A DNA stretch of 64,000 bases from Sipunculus nudus. Taxonomy: Eukaryota > Annelida > Sipuncula > Golfingiida > Sipunculidae. The DNA is taken from assembly GCA_026874595.1 (NCBI GenBank), contig CM049317.1, forward strand, positions 27,589,401-27,653,400. The letters run 5' to 3'. Within the stretch, counting starts at the first letter, position 1, and each line of letters starts with the position of its first letter. Shown in pieces: positions 32,960 through 45,600 of the stretch. The translations under genes and the position numbers were made by a program. The notes beneath the pieces were generated by a model that saw nothing but the letters and a program-made list of their open reading frames with translations, was not told the DNA's origin and ran no database searches.

Positions 32960-33085
32960 AATGAATTAATTAGAACCATACAAGGTTCCTTACGGAACAT
33001 GTTTCGGTTCCTCAAGGAACCCAATACGTAGCTAAAGAACCGGATCGGATCCTCAAGGAAGCCCCTTTAAGGGTTTCAGCAGGAA
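32960..33085. repeat. GGAAC/GTTCC-rich hairpin cluster
   Basis: Many short alternating GGTTCC and GGAACC motifs (for example GGTTCCTTACGGAAC, GGTTCCTCAAGGAACC) make several perfect small hairpins. The inverse copy lies at about 41025-41160 in the right arm. Confidence 0.75.
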
Positions 33086-33886
33086 CCTTCATTTAGGGTT
33101 CGAATTTGTGACAAGCCAAAGGATCAAAAAGAGTTCCATTTAGAATCTTTTTTTTTATAAGCGTGTACATTCAAATCGTACATATAGGCTGATGATATAT
33201 GTTTATTATCAGGATTTGTAAATGGCGGATTTATAGCAATGTATAGAAGAAATGTCAATAGCATCCTAGGATATGTTTTTTGTAGCTTTCTTTCCTTAAC
33301 AGGGCGCAGTAGATGGGTGAGCATTAAATAATAAATTATGCGTGGAATAATAAAAGTCAGTGCAATATTGTAAACATGTATAAATTCCCCTAGGATTGAT
33401 TTTCCCCTAAAATTAGGCGAAAATATGGTATAGTAGGCATTTTAGCAGAGGCATGCAAACTGTTCTGATTTGGATGAAGGTCGTGCAGGTTCAACCTTTG
33501 AACCAGTTGTCAGAATAACGAGTACAACCATGTCATAACATATAATATATAAAATATATAGCGCAATTACCATAACAAAAGTGTCATTGTCCTCTAAACT
33601 GTGCCAATACACCTCCCAGAAATTCGCAGATAGATTGCGCAACATCTACGCGCCTTCTTATTAAAGCCATATTAAAGTTTCTGACCTTCATTGGGCTGCC
33701 ATTTTGTGAAGATACTAAATATTGGTATACCGCTAGTAAACAACGTTGTGTTTAGCAAAGGCTTATATATAAAATTCCAGATACTGATAAATTGAAAACC
33801 TATCTATAAGATCCATGGATTGTATGTTATGGCACAAACATAATAAATAACGCATCCAAATGAGTATGCAGTTATCAGAAAGTTCA

Positions 33887-33940
<54 letters not shown>

Positions 33941-35029
33941 TAGATAGATAGATAGATAAATAAATTGATAGATAGATAGATAGACAGATAATGTTATTTG
34001 CCGACTCATGGTCCAAATACATGCTGTGAAATATTTGAGTGAAAAATATAGATGTCTTGTACGGCTCAATATACAGACGGCCTATTATGCATATACTTTA
34101 AAAATACACAATAAATATAGATGCACACATATATACATGTTTATACATATATTTAAACATTTGTATATATGTATATGTATATATATATATGTGTGTGTGT
34201 GTGTATAAATATATATATGCATATATGTTTGATAAATTGTTTTGTTGACTGATCTGATCTCGGCAGTTTAATGCCATTATTCACTCAAATCATTAGGCTC
34301 ATGGCAGACAATATACAAGATATAGATATTTTAGACAGGACACATGAAGCTGAAATACACATATAAATATAGTACATGATATACAAATGCACACCCTACA
34401 ATGACATTTAAGTATTGATGAAAATCATTTAGTGGTGATTGGTAACCGGCGTATCTTGAAATAAATAAGCACCGGGCTTAATGTTCCTGCATATATTGCC
34501 ATCTGGTGTAGTGTAGTCATAACAGTCGCGGACCGGTGGATAGGTATGAAAGCACAAAACAAGCACTGTTTGTTCATTCATAATATACCAGGTTGTACGG
34601 ATAATCATTTACATAGAGGTCAGTTAAGGGCAATCTTATGGCTTTGTAGCAAAGGCAACATCGATTTATTTTAATCAGGTTCAGATTAATGTCAGAGTAT
34701 ACACAGTATATTTTATTGTTTCCATTCGCCAGCGGGTTAATATGTATACTGAGAAAAGTAAACGACAATGCGTGCATTACCATGAAACCAGGTTTCGATG
34801 GCTATGTGATGTTTAATCAAACTATATTATAAATTCTGGCTCACCCAACAGTGGTTTGTCTATTTTAATGAAAACAGTGGCCGTTTTTCATCATACTAAT
34901 TATGATTGAGAATAAACTTAAACATTATTTTAAGCAACACATTTAAAGGTTGAGAGAAGGCTGACTCACACTATTACCAAAACAGGGTTATTATACCCAG
35001 TAGGGATACATAAGGGATGAAGGATATTT

Positions 35030-36147
35030 ATGTATTTATGTTTACGTGTTAGCAAAAGGTCGTCGCGCTTTTATTTCAGTCCCGTATAATAACATATTTT
35101 GTGTGCCAGGACTACCTGCTAGGTAGTTAACATGCAGCAATCCCAGATATTTAATCTTTTATATGAGTGTATTATACCATTTTGAATTTTAAGTCCAACG
35201 CTTATATACTTAAGAACAGACTGGATACTGATCTGCACACGACAGTCACCAGTTACTAAACAACGAGAATATCATGGTGGAGCATGCATATTTATATCAC
35301 GTTCTTGCAGATCTTGTCCATGTGTTGTAAAACGTAGTCAGAGGTGTTTATAATATTTTTTACTACATTATGTACGTATAGCTAATGAAAGTAAAGAGGG
35401 CATATTTCCGCTTATATCGAGCGCGTGAAATACCAGGGCAGAGCTGAACAAAACGAAAGTAAATTGTTTGATAATTGGACTGCTCGGTTTATTTAAAGTG
35501 TTTAATCATATATTCATGGTGGTAATATACCCGGGGCTGTTTTGGAGATGCTTTATTATAGTCAATATTCGTTTTTGGCATATTAGTCATATATACAGTT
35601 GAGTTAGCAATTTTTTTTTTTATTTTTGAATTCCTCTTTAGATATTTATATATTAAACCCTCTAACGTAAGGATCTCTTTTACCCCTAACGCTTCCAAAC
35701 CGAACTGATTACCGTCACTTTTCATTGTTGTCTTTTCATTTTTACCATGAAATTATACAATAAGAAATACATTTCAACACATATACACATTAGAACTTAC
35801 AAACGTTGTTGGTAAACGTTTACAATAATCAATCATCTAACTGACCCTGCTTGTCTTGATTGCCAAACAAAATAATCAGAATTAGCACAAAAAAGGATAG
35901 GGACATTCACTGTGATAACACAGAAGGGTCAGCGTGATGATTAATTATGATGACAGTATTGCATACGAGGGTTCCGTCACATTGTTTTTTTGTATAATCT
36001 ATGACTTCTTTCCCGACCAGTGGCTCACAGGCTAAACCTTGAAATATCGACACAACTTCAAAGTCGGTGTGATAGCTTAACGGCAGATTAACGACACAGT
36101 GTTTAAATTCATTCAGGCCCTTAAACTAAACGTAATATCAGGGCGAA

Positions 36148-36211
<64 letters not shown>

Positions 36212-36958
36212 ATCTCCTAGCTTATTTGGCTCCTATTTACCATTTCTTCCCATAAGTTTGGGGATATCAATCAAGAATTTATACATATATAAAATATTGC
36301 ACTAACGTTTTCACACTATTTTTACACATAATTTTACCTCTGTTTAATGCTAAACATGTCGACCCAGGCCTGGTATGGGAAAAAATCTAAAGAAAACATG
36401 TATGTGGATGGGTTATAATAAACCTTATAATAAAAATATATCATCAGCCTATATGAGTGATTTGACTGCTGCATTTTTTACATAAATGTTAAGCTGCTTC
36501 AATTTTCTTTAAATACTAGAAAGCAAACAAAATGCAACCTGTCCACGATTATCTGTATGGGACCAGTGCTGCGTGTCCGAAACAATAAAAGCAGAGGTCC
36601 AGCACCTAGCGCAAACGCAGGTTATGTGGTTATGTGCACACTTAAGGACGGTGTGTTCTTCTTCACTATCGTTGAGTTCCTTTAGCAAAATACGACTTAG
36701 ACCAATGTTATGTCGGCGTATTGTGAAACAGCCAGAAAGATGTTAATAGATCGACATATTGTCATGAAGTTCCATGGCTCTGCATTAATCTGTTATAAGG
36801 GACAAGCAAATAACTTTGGTGAGCTGTTCTCACACGTATACAGGTGCTTAAATATTTTTATTATTTACACACAGGTCCATGTTGGTATGTTTGCAGATTA
36901 GGTTAACACACTGCAAGGCTCGTTATTTTTTCGTGACCTCGTGGCCTCTGATTTGGGA

Positions 36959-37015
<57 letters not shown>

Positions 37016-38770
37016 CTTACTAATGATACTCATGTCTTACTATGTAACAAAACAGAATGTAAAATAGAGGAGACATATTAGTCATATAATATGCTGTTTC
37101 AATTTGCACCTATTTTACGTATGTATTGTCTATGTATATATATGTTGACAGGTAAGAACGCACAAGTTTTATAGATTGTAAACTAAGTGCGATATGGTTG
37201 TTGTTCATTACTTTGCATCTGATGCCATATGTTGCCCCGTTTCCGCCTGTGTGCTAACGTACTCGTATTGTGTGCAAGAACAAATATATATATATATGAA
37301 TTAATCGGTTCGTTCTTTACTAGAACCGCCACAATGAGGTTAGGAATTCAGAAAGTTTATCATATGATATTTATTAGCACAATTTCAACCAAATGTTTAT
37401 TATAATACGTTTATTATCAAGGATTTGTAAGGTTTATAAATCCAAATATGCAGAGGATATAACCAATAAAATTAGCTACTCGGTAGAGCTTTAATAGGAG
37501 CGTGTACAGAATAATATATTTCAATATATCTTGGTGAGATGCGCTAGAATATATACGTATGTGCTAGCTTATTTTATGCAAAATTCATATAATTTAACAT
37601 ATGAGGAGGAGCTGGTATGGTTTGGTCGTATCGGACCTATAGGTATATCGTGTTTTACAGAGCTTTGAAGAAATTACAGTTGGGCATTCAAGTGATCTTA
37701 TATTTATTTATAAATTATTTCTGTGTACCATCCCATCTATTTTTTTACCGAAACAGTAAAATAGGGTGTTATGATATACATTTTAATTTGTCCTTTATGC
37801 ATGTAATGTATATTTTGCATTTGCATATCGTCTGAATATAAAAATTTTGGATTTGACGGAAGAAATGAGATCATGATAAAGAGAGACAAGGCTTGAAATA
37901 TGTTATATGCAAAGCAGATGGCAGCACATGACCTACGATATATGCAGGTATGTATTTATGTTCATATGTTAGCAAAAGATTGTCGATTTTATCTCAGTCA
38001 CATATAATACTACAGGCAGTGTGTCAGAGCTACCTGCTAGGTATTTAACATGCAGCCAACCCAGATATGTACTCTTTTACATCGGTGTATTATAATTAGG
38101 AATTTTAAACCCATATTTATATGTTAGCAAAAGATTGTCGATTTTATCTCAGTCACATATAATACTATAGGTAGTGTGTCAGAGCTACCTGCCAGGTATG
38201 TAACATGCAGCCAACCCAGATATGTACTCTTTTACATAGGGTATTATAATTTGGAATTTTAAACCCAACGCATATATACTAAAAAATAAACTGGTTACCG
38301 ATCTGCACCCGACAGTTATCCGTAACCAAACAACGAGAATATCATGATAGAGTATGCATATTTAGCTTATATGCTATTTGTATCTGTGCATATCATATTT
38401 ATCCACCCACGAGTCAGCGACTCTTATGACTGCGTTATTCAAGATAGTTGTTGTTGATACTAGCTGCGTACATTGTAGTATATGGTTATAGGGACCTCTT
38501 TTTCATATTTTGGCGCGTGTACTATCAGATCAGTGTCTGTCAATATGGCCGTAAACACGTTTGATAAGGAGTTCGTAGGGTACAAAGTGTTGAGGACGTC
38601 TCCTCATGGGTGTATGGTTATAATACAGCTGGGTTTTAAAGGTGGTTCTCCATTATAAACAACACATTTGGCATAATAGTTGAAATATAAGGTAAATTTC
38701 AGTTGAGATGGATTTATATATTTTCACCGGATTCCGATAAAGTTATTCTTAGATTAAATGCCTTTGCTTT
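35030..38770. repeat. Central spacer of the inverted repeat, with direct copies
   Basis: 35030-35305 matches 38114-38360 in the same orientation (TTAACATGCAGC, CAACGAGAATATCATG). 37560-38700 matches 41690-42480 in the same orientation. 36340-36460 is a diverged direct copy of 40840-40980. It also has TA tracts at 36173-36210 and 36959-37013. No gene is seen. Confidence 0.65.
37968..38270. repeat. Tandem duplication, 156-bp unit
   Basis: Two near-identical copies starting GTTAGCAAAAGATTGTCGAT at 37968 and 38124. Confidence 0.9.
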
Positions 38771-39618
38771 ATGATATCCTTCACCCCTTATGTATCCCTA
38801 CTAGATATAATAACCCGGTGTTGGTAATAGTGTGGGTCAGCCTTCTCTCATCCTTTAAACTTGTTGCTAAAATTATTTGTTTAAGTTCATTCTCAACCAT
38901 TATTAGTTCGATTAAAATGGCCACTGCTTTCAGTAAATAGACAAACAAATGTTGGGTGAGCCAGAATTTGTTATCTAGTTTGATTAAACATCACATGGCC
39001 ATAGAAACCTGGTTTCATAGTAATGCACACATTGTTGTTTACAATTCTCAGTATACATAATATTCAGTTGGCGTATGGAAACAATAAAATATACTGTGTA
39101 TACTGTGACATCAATCTGAACCTGATTAAGATAAATCGACGTTGTCTTTGCTAAAAAGCCATAAGGTTGCCCTTAATTGACCTCTAAGTAAAAGATAATC
39201 CGTACAACCTGGTATATTATGAATGAACAAACAGTGCTTGTTTTGTGCTTTTATACCTATCCACCGGTCTGCGACTGTTATGACTACACTACACCAGATG
39301 GCAATATATGCATGAACATTAAGCCCGAAGCTTATTTTTTCACAATACGCCGGTTACCAATCACCACTAAATGAAGGTCAAAAATAATTTAATATCATTG
39401 TAGGGTATGCATGTGTATATCCTGTACCATACTTATTTGTTTATTTCAGCCTTTCATGTGTGCTATCTAAATTATCTCTATCTTGTAAATTGTCTGCCAT
39501 TAGTCTAACGATTTGAGTGAATAATGGATTTAAGCTTCCAAGATCAGATCAGTCAACAAAACAATTTATCAAATATATATGTATATATATGTTTGTACAC
39601 ATATACATACATACAGAT

Positions 39619-39662
<44 letters not shown>

Positions 39663-40663
39663 GTGTATCTGTGTGTGCATTTATATTTATTATGTATTTT
39701 TAATGTATATGCATATTACGCGTCTGTATATTGAGTCGTACAAGACATCTATTTTTTCACTCAAATATTTCGCTGCATGTATATGGACCATGAGTCGGCA
39801 AATCACATTATCTATCTATCTTTTTATTTATAAATCTATCTAATTTTATATATAAGCCTTTGCTAAATACAACGTTGTTTACTAGCGGTTTACCAATATT
39901 GAGTATCTTCGAAAAATGGCCGCCCAATGCAGGGCAGAAACTTCGATAAGGCTTTGGTAAGAAGGCACGTAGATGTTACGTAATCTATCTGCGGATCTTT
40001 TGGTAGGTGTATCGTCACAGTTTAGAGCGGAATGACACTTTTATTGTGCTAATTGCTTTTTATATATTATATCGCAGATCGCGTCAATAACATTGTGTTT
40101 ATTATATTCATTTAAGCACTTAAACTATACGTCATTTCGGGGAGAGTCATAAGGGTATGTCATTATATGCATATATATACATATTATATAAGTGTAAACA
40201 GTCAAACCATGTTTCATGATTCATTGTTGTACTCGTTATTCTGACAACTGGGTCAAAGGTTGGACCTGTACGACCTCCATGCAAATCAGAAGAGTTTGCA
40301 CCGTGTGTTTACTTGGGTGGCTTTGCTTTCTTTAGGCGCCTACTTAAGCTATTCACCTATCAATATATGTTCAAAGTACACACGGAGACTCTAATGATCT
40401 TTCCCTTTACGCTGCTTCTAGCCTACTTGATGTGTTCAAACATGATATATTAATTACATAAATATGGTATTGGACGGATAATTTAAAAAAAGAACACACC
40501 AAAATTGACTCTAGCATTTCATGGTATCTTTTCCAGATGTACAAGGCTTCAAGCATGTTACCCGTGATGTGTGTTGTCTTCTAGGTTGCTTCGGCACGTA
40601 ATAATACAAGACACCGACTGTCCTTGAAAAGTTCACACGTGTTAATGTGTAAGTGTCAAAATT

Positions 40664-40712
<49 letters not shown>

Positions 40713-42870
40713 TGCATACTCTGCTTATTTCCCTAATATACCACATATCCGCCTAATTATAGGGGAAATCATTCCTATGGGAATTTATACATGTTTACAA
40801 TATTGCACTGATTTTTATTTTTCCACACATAATTTTTTGTTTAATGCTCACCCATCCACCACGCCCTGGTATGGGAAGAAAGCTACAAAAACATGTCCTA
40901 GGATGCTATTGACATTTCTTCTATACATTGCTATAAATCCGCCATTCACAAATCCTGATAATAAACATATATCATCAGCCCATATTCCTTTTTGATCAAT
41001 TGGCTTGTCACATATTTCGAACCCCTCAATGAAGGTTCCTCCTGAAATTCTAAAAGGGGGTTCTTTGAGGAACCGATTTGGTTCTTAAGATACGTACTGG
41101 GTTCCTTGAGGAACCCAAACAGGTTCCGTAAGGAACTTTGTATGGTTCTAATTACTTCCTTTGAGTTCTTTGAAAAAGCCTTAATAAGATTCTTTTTAAT
41201 AAACCAGGAATTTTTCTACAGGCATTAATTGGATGCCCTGCTGGACTAATTTGTGAACCTGTTTCACCGAAACAGCAAAGCAATAATAAAATCTTACTGC
41301 AGGTCAAGATAAAGGGGCGAATCTTGTACGATGGCGGAGGTATGCGCTCATTTGTTTGTTATTCAACATGGATATTAAAAGGGACGCTTTCTACCAAATA
41401 AAAAGATACTGTGGGAAAAAAATAAATTAATACGGGGGGGGGGGACACATTTTATTTTAATTTAATCAAGGTGAAGCATACACTGCATCTGTGCGGTTCA
41501 GAACATGCATTTAATAGGATATAGCATTTAATATCTCAATCTTAGAATAATAACTATTCACGGGTTGAAATATATGATATAAAGAGCAAAAACCTCGAGA
41601 CTATGAAATGTGGTCGTAATTTTTGGGGTGATTGGTATACTGAGGTGGCCGTAAGGCGAGGTTAAACTGTATATATATATTTTATGTGCCAGCTTATCTT
41701 ATGCATACATCATATTAATTAACATTTTAGGTAAAAGCTGGTCTGGTGTGGTCACATTTGACCAGTTTGTATAACAGAGCTTCGAAGAAATCACCCTGAT
41801 TCATTCGAGTTATCTTTATTTAGTTTCGTATTCCCAAAGGAAATATTGTGCTTGTGACATATATCATAATCTACTTTGCTTAGGCTAGGCATACAAACCT
41901 GTCTTTAATGCATGTACTGAACATTGTGCAACAATAAAATGTTACTGCAGGTCAAGATAAAGGGGCGAATCTTGTACGATCTTGTGCATTTTCATTTGCA
42001 TATTAATGTGATATGCCTTGAAATAAGTTATAGGAAAATCAGATGACAATAGATGACCCATGATATATTCGGATATGTATTTATGGTCATGTGTTAGCAA
42101 ATGTTTGTCCCTTTTATCTCGATCCTAAATAATGCGATGTGTAGTATGTCAGGGCTACTTGTAAGGCATTTAACATGCAAAAAAATGCTATTTGTATCTA
42201 TGCTCCTACTTATCCAAGAGTCGGCAACTCTTATTACTGCACTACTAAAGATAGTTGTTGACATTAGCTGCGTACCTTTTAGTAATTGTCTTGTGGACAA
42301 TATCCGCTTATGCCGGACACGTGTACTATCAGATGAGCAGGGGAAAATATGGCGTCAACACTTTTGATAAGGTGTCTATAGGGTTCAAAGGGTGTTGAAA
42401 CACTTACTCATACAATTAAGGTGATAATACAGCAGGGTTTTGATGGTGCTTTTCCATTATAAACAACATATTAGGCATAATAGTCATATTACAGTTGAAA
42501 TCTCTTTATTTATTTCACAGGATTTCAATATGGACAATCTCTGAACAATATGGACAATCTCTGCTCATGCCGGGCACGTGCACTATCAGATAAGCAGGGG
42601 AAATATGGCGTAAACACTTTTGAAGAGGGGTCTGTAGGGTTCAAAGGGTGTTTGAACAACTACTTATAGACTTATGGTGATAATACAGCAGGGCTTCGAT
42701 AATGCATACATATGTCTGTTTATTTTTTCTCTGCATCTACCATCACCCGCTGGCATCAGGACACAATAAAATACACTAGGTATACCCGGAGCATGTGTGA
42801 CACTAATCTGAAAATGGTTAAGATAAATAAATGTTGCCCTAGCTGCAAGGCTAAAAGGTTGCCTTTAAAT
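38770..42870. repeat. Right arm of the large inverted repeat
   Basis: Mirrors the left arm, with an extra block of about 430 bp at 40290-40720 that the left arm lacks at that point. Part of that extra block matches 26935-27160 in inverse orientation. Confidence 0.75.
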
Positions 42871-43379
42871 AACCTCTATGCAAATGCTTATCCGTACATA
42901 GTGTTATGTTATACGTTGACAAACTGCGAACCGATCCATCTATTTACTGCAGTAGACATTGCATTATTGAATACATATTAAATATATTATAATCTGCTTT
43001 GCATTAGTCTTTTATGCATTTACTTTAAATGTTGCGTTTGTATTTGTATTTTAGTTAAATATAAAATTAACGGCTATGAGATGGATTGATAGACGAAAAT
43101 GCATCATGGTAAAGACAAACAAATTGTGTTGTATGAAGCTTATTAGGAAATTTTTAATGAGCATGCTCACTCTCTACGTGTGTTGGTTTGAGATAATGCG
43201 TTATGTTGCATATTTAAAATTGAAACAAATGCAAAAGCCAAATGTTCAAACAGGTAATTTTAGAGTTTTACATTCATCATATGATACAATAAAAAGTGGT
43301 CTTCATTGTCGATATAACATCCAGTGTTCATCATTATCGGTAGGTGGCGTTATGTTTGTTGAACTTATCCAGCCTTAAT

Positions 43380-44340
43380 ATATAAATATAATTTCAGCAT
43401 CGTGTACTAGACTACCAACTGTAATTGGAGTAATTCCAAATATCATTTTGATAACAGCATGCTCTGTAATTAAATAAAGGCAACCGTTTGATTCTCTGAA
43501 AACAAAATCCATTCATCTTAATTAGGCTGAGATATTTTTGGCTGTTATGTAGCTCTTGAATATGCATTCAAGCCCCCTTAATGTTTACCAAAGTAATGAA
43601 TTATACACTATAATAGTCTCGTACCGTAAAATTTCCAAAATGTTGCAGGAAAACTAGAGGCGGGTTTACGGGGGACAGGATTTATTGCAGATACACCAGA
43701 GAGAACTTTCTTTATATCTTGCTTGTTACCTGTGATCTCAGATATGTAACCCAGTCTTTAAATAGAGCCTGATAACGCTGGCTCCTGTATGACACAGAGA
43801 ACAGTATCATATCATATCAGATCATATCTCATGCGTACAGGATAATCATCTCATTTACACGCACTACTATTTCGTGCGCATGCTATCTCTACCTTCCGTT
43901 GTGATTATGGTCGATTTATTTACATGACCAATATCTATATCCCCTGAAATTGTTTAATAGCGATTAGACCTACAAATGGTGATCGCTAAAGCCCGGATTA
44001 CTGAGAGTCAGCTGAACTGAGCTAAACATTACATTATGTGGAAGGTGGCCTGTTCTAAGGTGCGGTTAAAGTTATTTTCAAAGTTACGGTCGGTCAGTTT
44101 CTATGAAGTGTTGATATGGTACTTAATATACACATTATATTAAGTTGATAGTCTCATTTTGTAGATCTTGAGCAGAGGGTGGAATCACATACTTGCTATT
44201 TGCAACACCAAGTGTTGGTTTACTAACAGTCCTTGAGGCAGTATTCATATATAAAACTAGTGACCCAGGAGTCATGACGCTCAGCTAACCACCAGGCCAT
44301 TTTTGCCTAATATTAACAACAGGAATTTTATTATATAAAA
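43380..44340. other. No feature recognised
   Basis: AT-rich sequence between the inverted-repeat region and the dispersed repeat at 44340. No domain-bearing open frame on either strand. Confidence 0.5.
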
Positions 44341-45600
44341 GCCTTACTGATGCTAACTTCAGATGTGATCTTGATCTTTGACCTTCTGACACCACAGTCT
44401 ACGAGGTTTTTCCTTACGTCATGGGTCACACATATACAGACTGAACCCACTCATGACTGGTCTATACAGGTTGTACAAAAAATGAATAAAAGCAAAGTCA
44501 AGATCACCAGTTTTTACAAATTACACTGAGAACTGAATTGAAATATTTTGGCAATAAAAGTTCGTTACATAATATACATCATCACGTTAACAAGAAATCC
44601 TAAAGATGATGAACTTTATATCGGCTGACTTGGCCTTGAAAATCAAGGCAAAGATCACTAAATTTTCGAACACTTCTGGGAAAAAAGCAAACTCAAATGG
44701 TGTGTCAAAATTTGCTGAAAATATATTCTGTGATTCAAAAGTTATAGACCTAAAAATAATCGAAACATTCTGCAGGTTTGACGTTGATTTGAAACAATAT
44801 GTCAAAAATCAAGGCAAAGATCACTAAATTTTCGAACACTTCTGGGAAAAAAGCAAACTCAAATGGTGTGTCAAAATTTGCTGAAAATATATTCTGTGAT
44901 TCAAAAGTTATAGACCTAAAAATAATCGAAACATTCTGCAGGTTTGACGTTGATTTGAAACAATATGTCAAAAACAAAATGATACATATAAGGTTTCGAG
45001 AGAACAGATGAAACCAGAGCTGAGAAACTCATACCTTGCTTAGAATAAGGCAATCGTTATCAAGAAATGATAAAGAGTAATTTGGATCAATACACATTTG
45101 AGGTCTCAGGATACTAGATGAAACTACAGATGAGAACTTGACACCTTACTGTAAATACGCAGTCTATAAAAATAGGGAAAATAGCGTGAAAATAAAAAAA
45201 GAAAAGATTACACCACCAGTCTTAAGAAACTAAAAACTGATCAGTATCAATAATCGTAAGAGGGTTCAGGACAATAGATGAAATCATGGATCGGAAACTG
45301 ATACCTTGATGCATGTTGAGTCTAAAACAAAGGGAAACGCGTGAAAATAGTAAAAAAAAAATACTGATGGCGCCGCTAGTCTTCGGGAACTGATGAAACT
45401 ATTCATGATCAATAAACATATGAGGTATAGGAACACTAATGAAACCACAGATGAGAAACATTGCTGTAATTTAGTGTAATTTGTCAAGCCCATAAATTTT
45501 GAAAATAGGCGTGTACTATAGAGAAAATACAGATAGCACCACCAGTCTTCAGAAACTGATAAAACTGGTCATGTTCAATATTTAAAGCAATGTATGCATG
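44340..45600. repeat. Dispersed repeat, copy 1
   Basis: Shares ordered segments with 62930-63840: AGACTGAACCCACTCATGA / AGACTGAATCCAATCATGA, TATACAGGTTGTACAA, and repeated units with GATCAATAAACATATGAGGT, ACTAGATGAAAC and AGAAACTGACACCTTG. 49880-50030 carries one such unit. Within the copy the units repeat roughly every 170-190 bp. Non-coding. Confidence 0.75.
44641..44972. repeat. Perfect tandem duplication, 166-bp unit
   Basis: 44641-44806 and 44807-44972 appear identical base for base. Since 166 is not a multiple of three, the same peptide is open in two frames, which shows these frames are not a real gene. Confidence 0.95.

Larger units (their letters stand above)
30070..35030. repeat. 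Left arm of the large inverted repeat
   Basis: Built of two modules of the same family: 30070-33440 and 33440-35030. The 30070-30250 block is itself a direct copy of 34640-34800, so the modules are related. It includes TA tracts at 32419-32463 and 33892-33942 and a GATA run at 33942-33990. Confidence 0.75.
30070..42870. repeat. Large nested inverted repeat of an unclassified non-coding family
   Basis: Left-arm blocks pair with right-arm blocks as reverse complements in mirrored order: 30070-30200 with 42740-42870; 31020-31160 with 42555-42700; 31555-31915 with 41690-42100; 32720-32915 with 41215-41400; 33110-33440 with 40720-41010; 33660-33775 with 39845-39960; 34000-34140 with 39660-39800; 34439-34750 with 39053-39362; 34850-35030 with 38770-38945. 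For the inner blocks, paired coordinates sum to nearly the same value (about 73800). No open frame in either arm looks like a transposase or polymerase. Confidence 0.8.

Noticed and set aside
30070-42870. CRISPR-like array or prokaryotic operon in the repeat region
   Set aside because: The repeats are long, diverged and eukaryotic in setting; there are no regular spacers and no cas genes.
44606-45011. Two overlapping open frames with the same 58-residue peptide
   Set aside because: They arise from a perfect 166-bp tandem duplication; the unit is not a multiple of three, so the frame is not maintained between copies.
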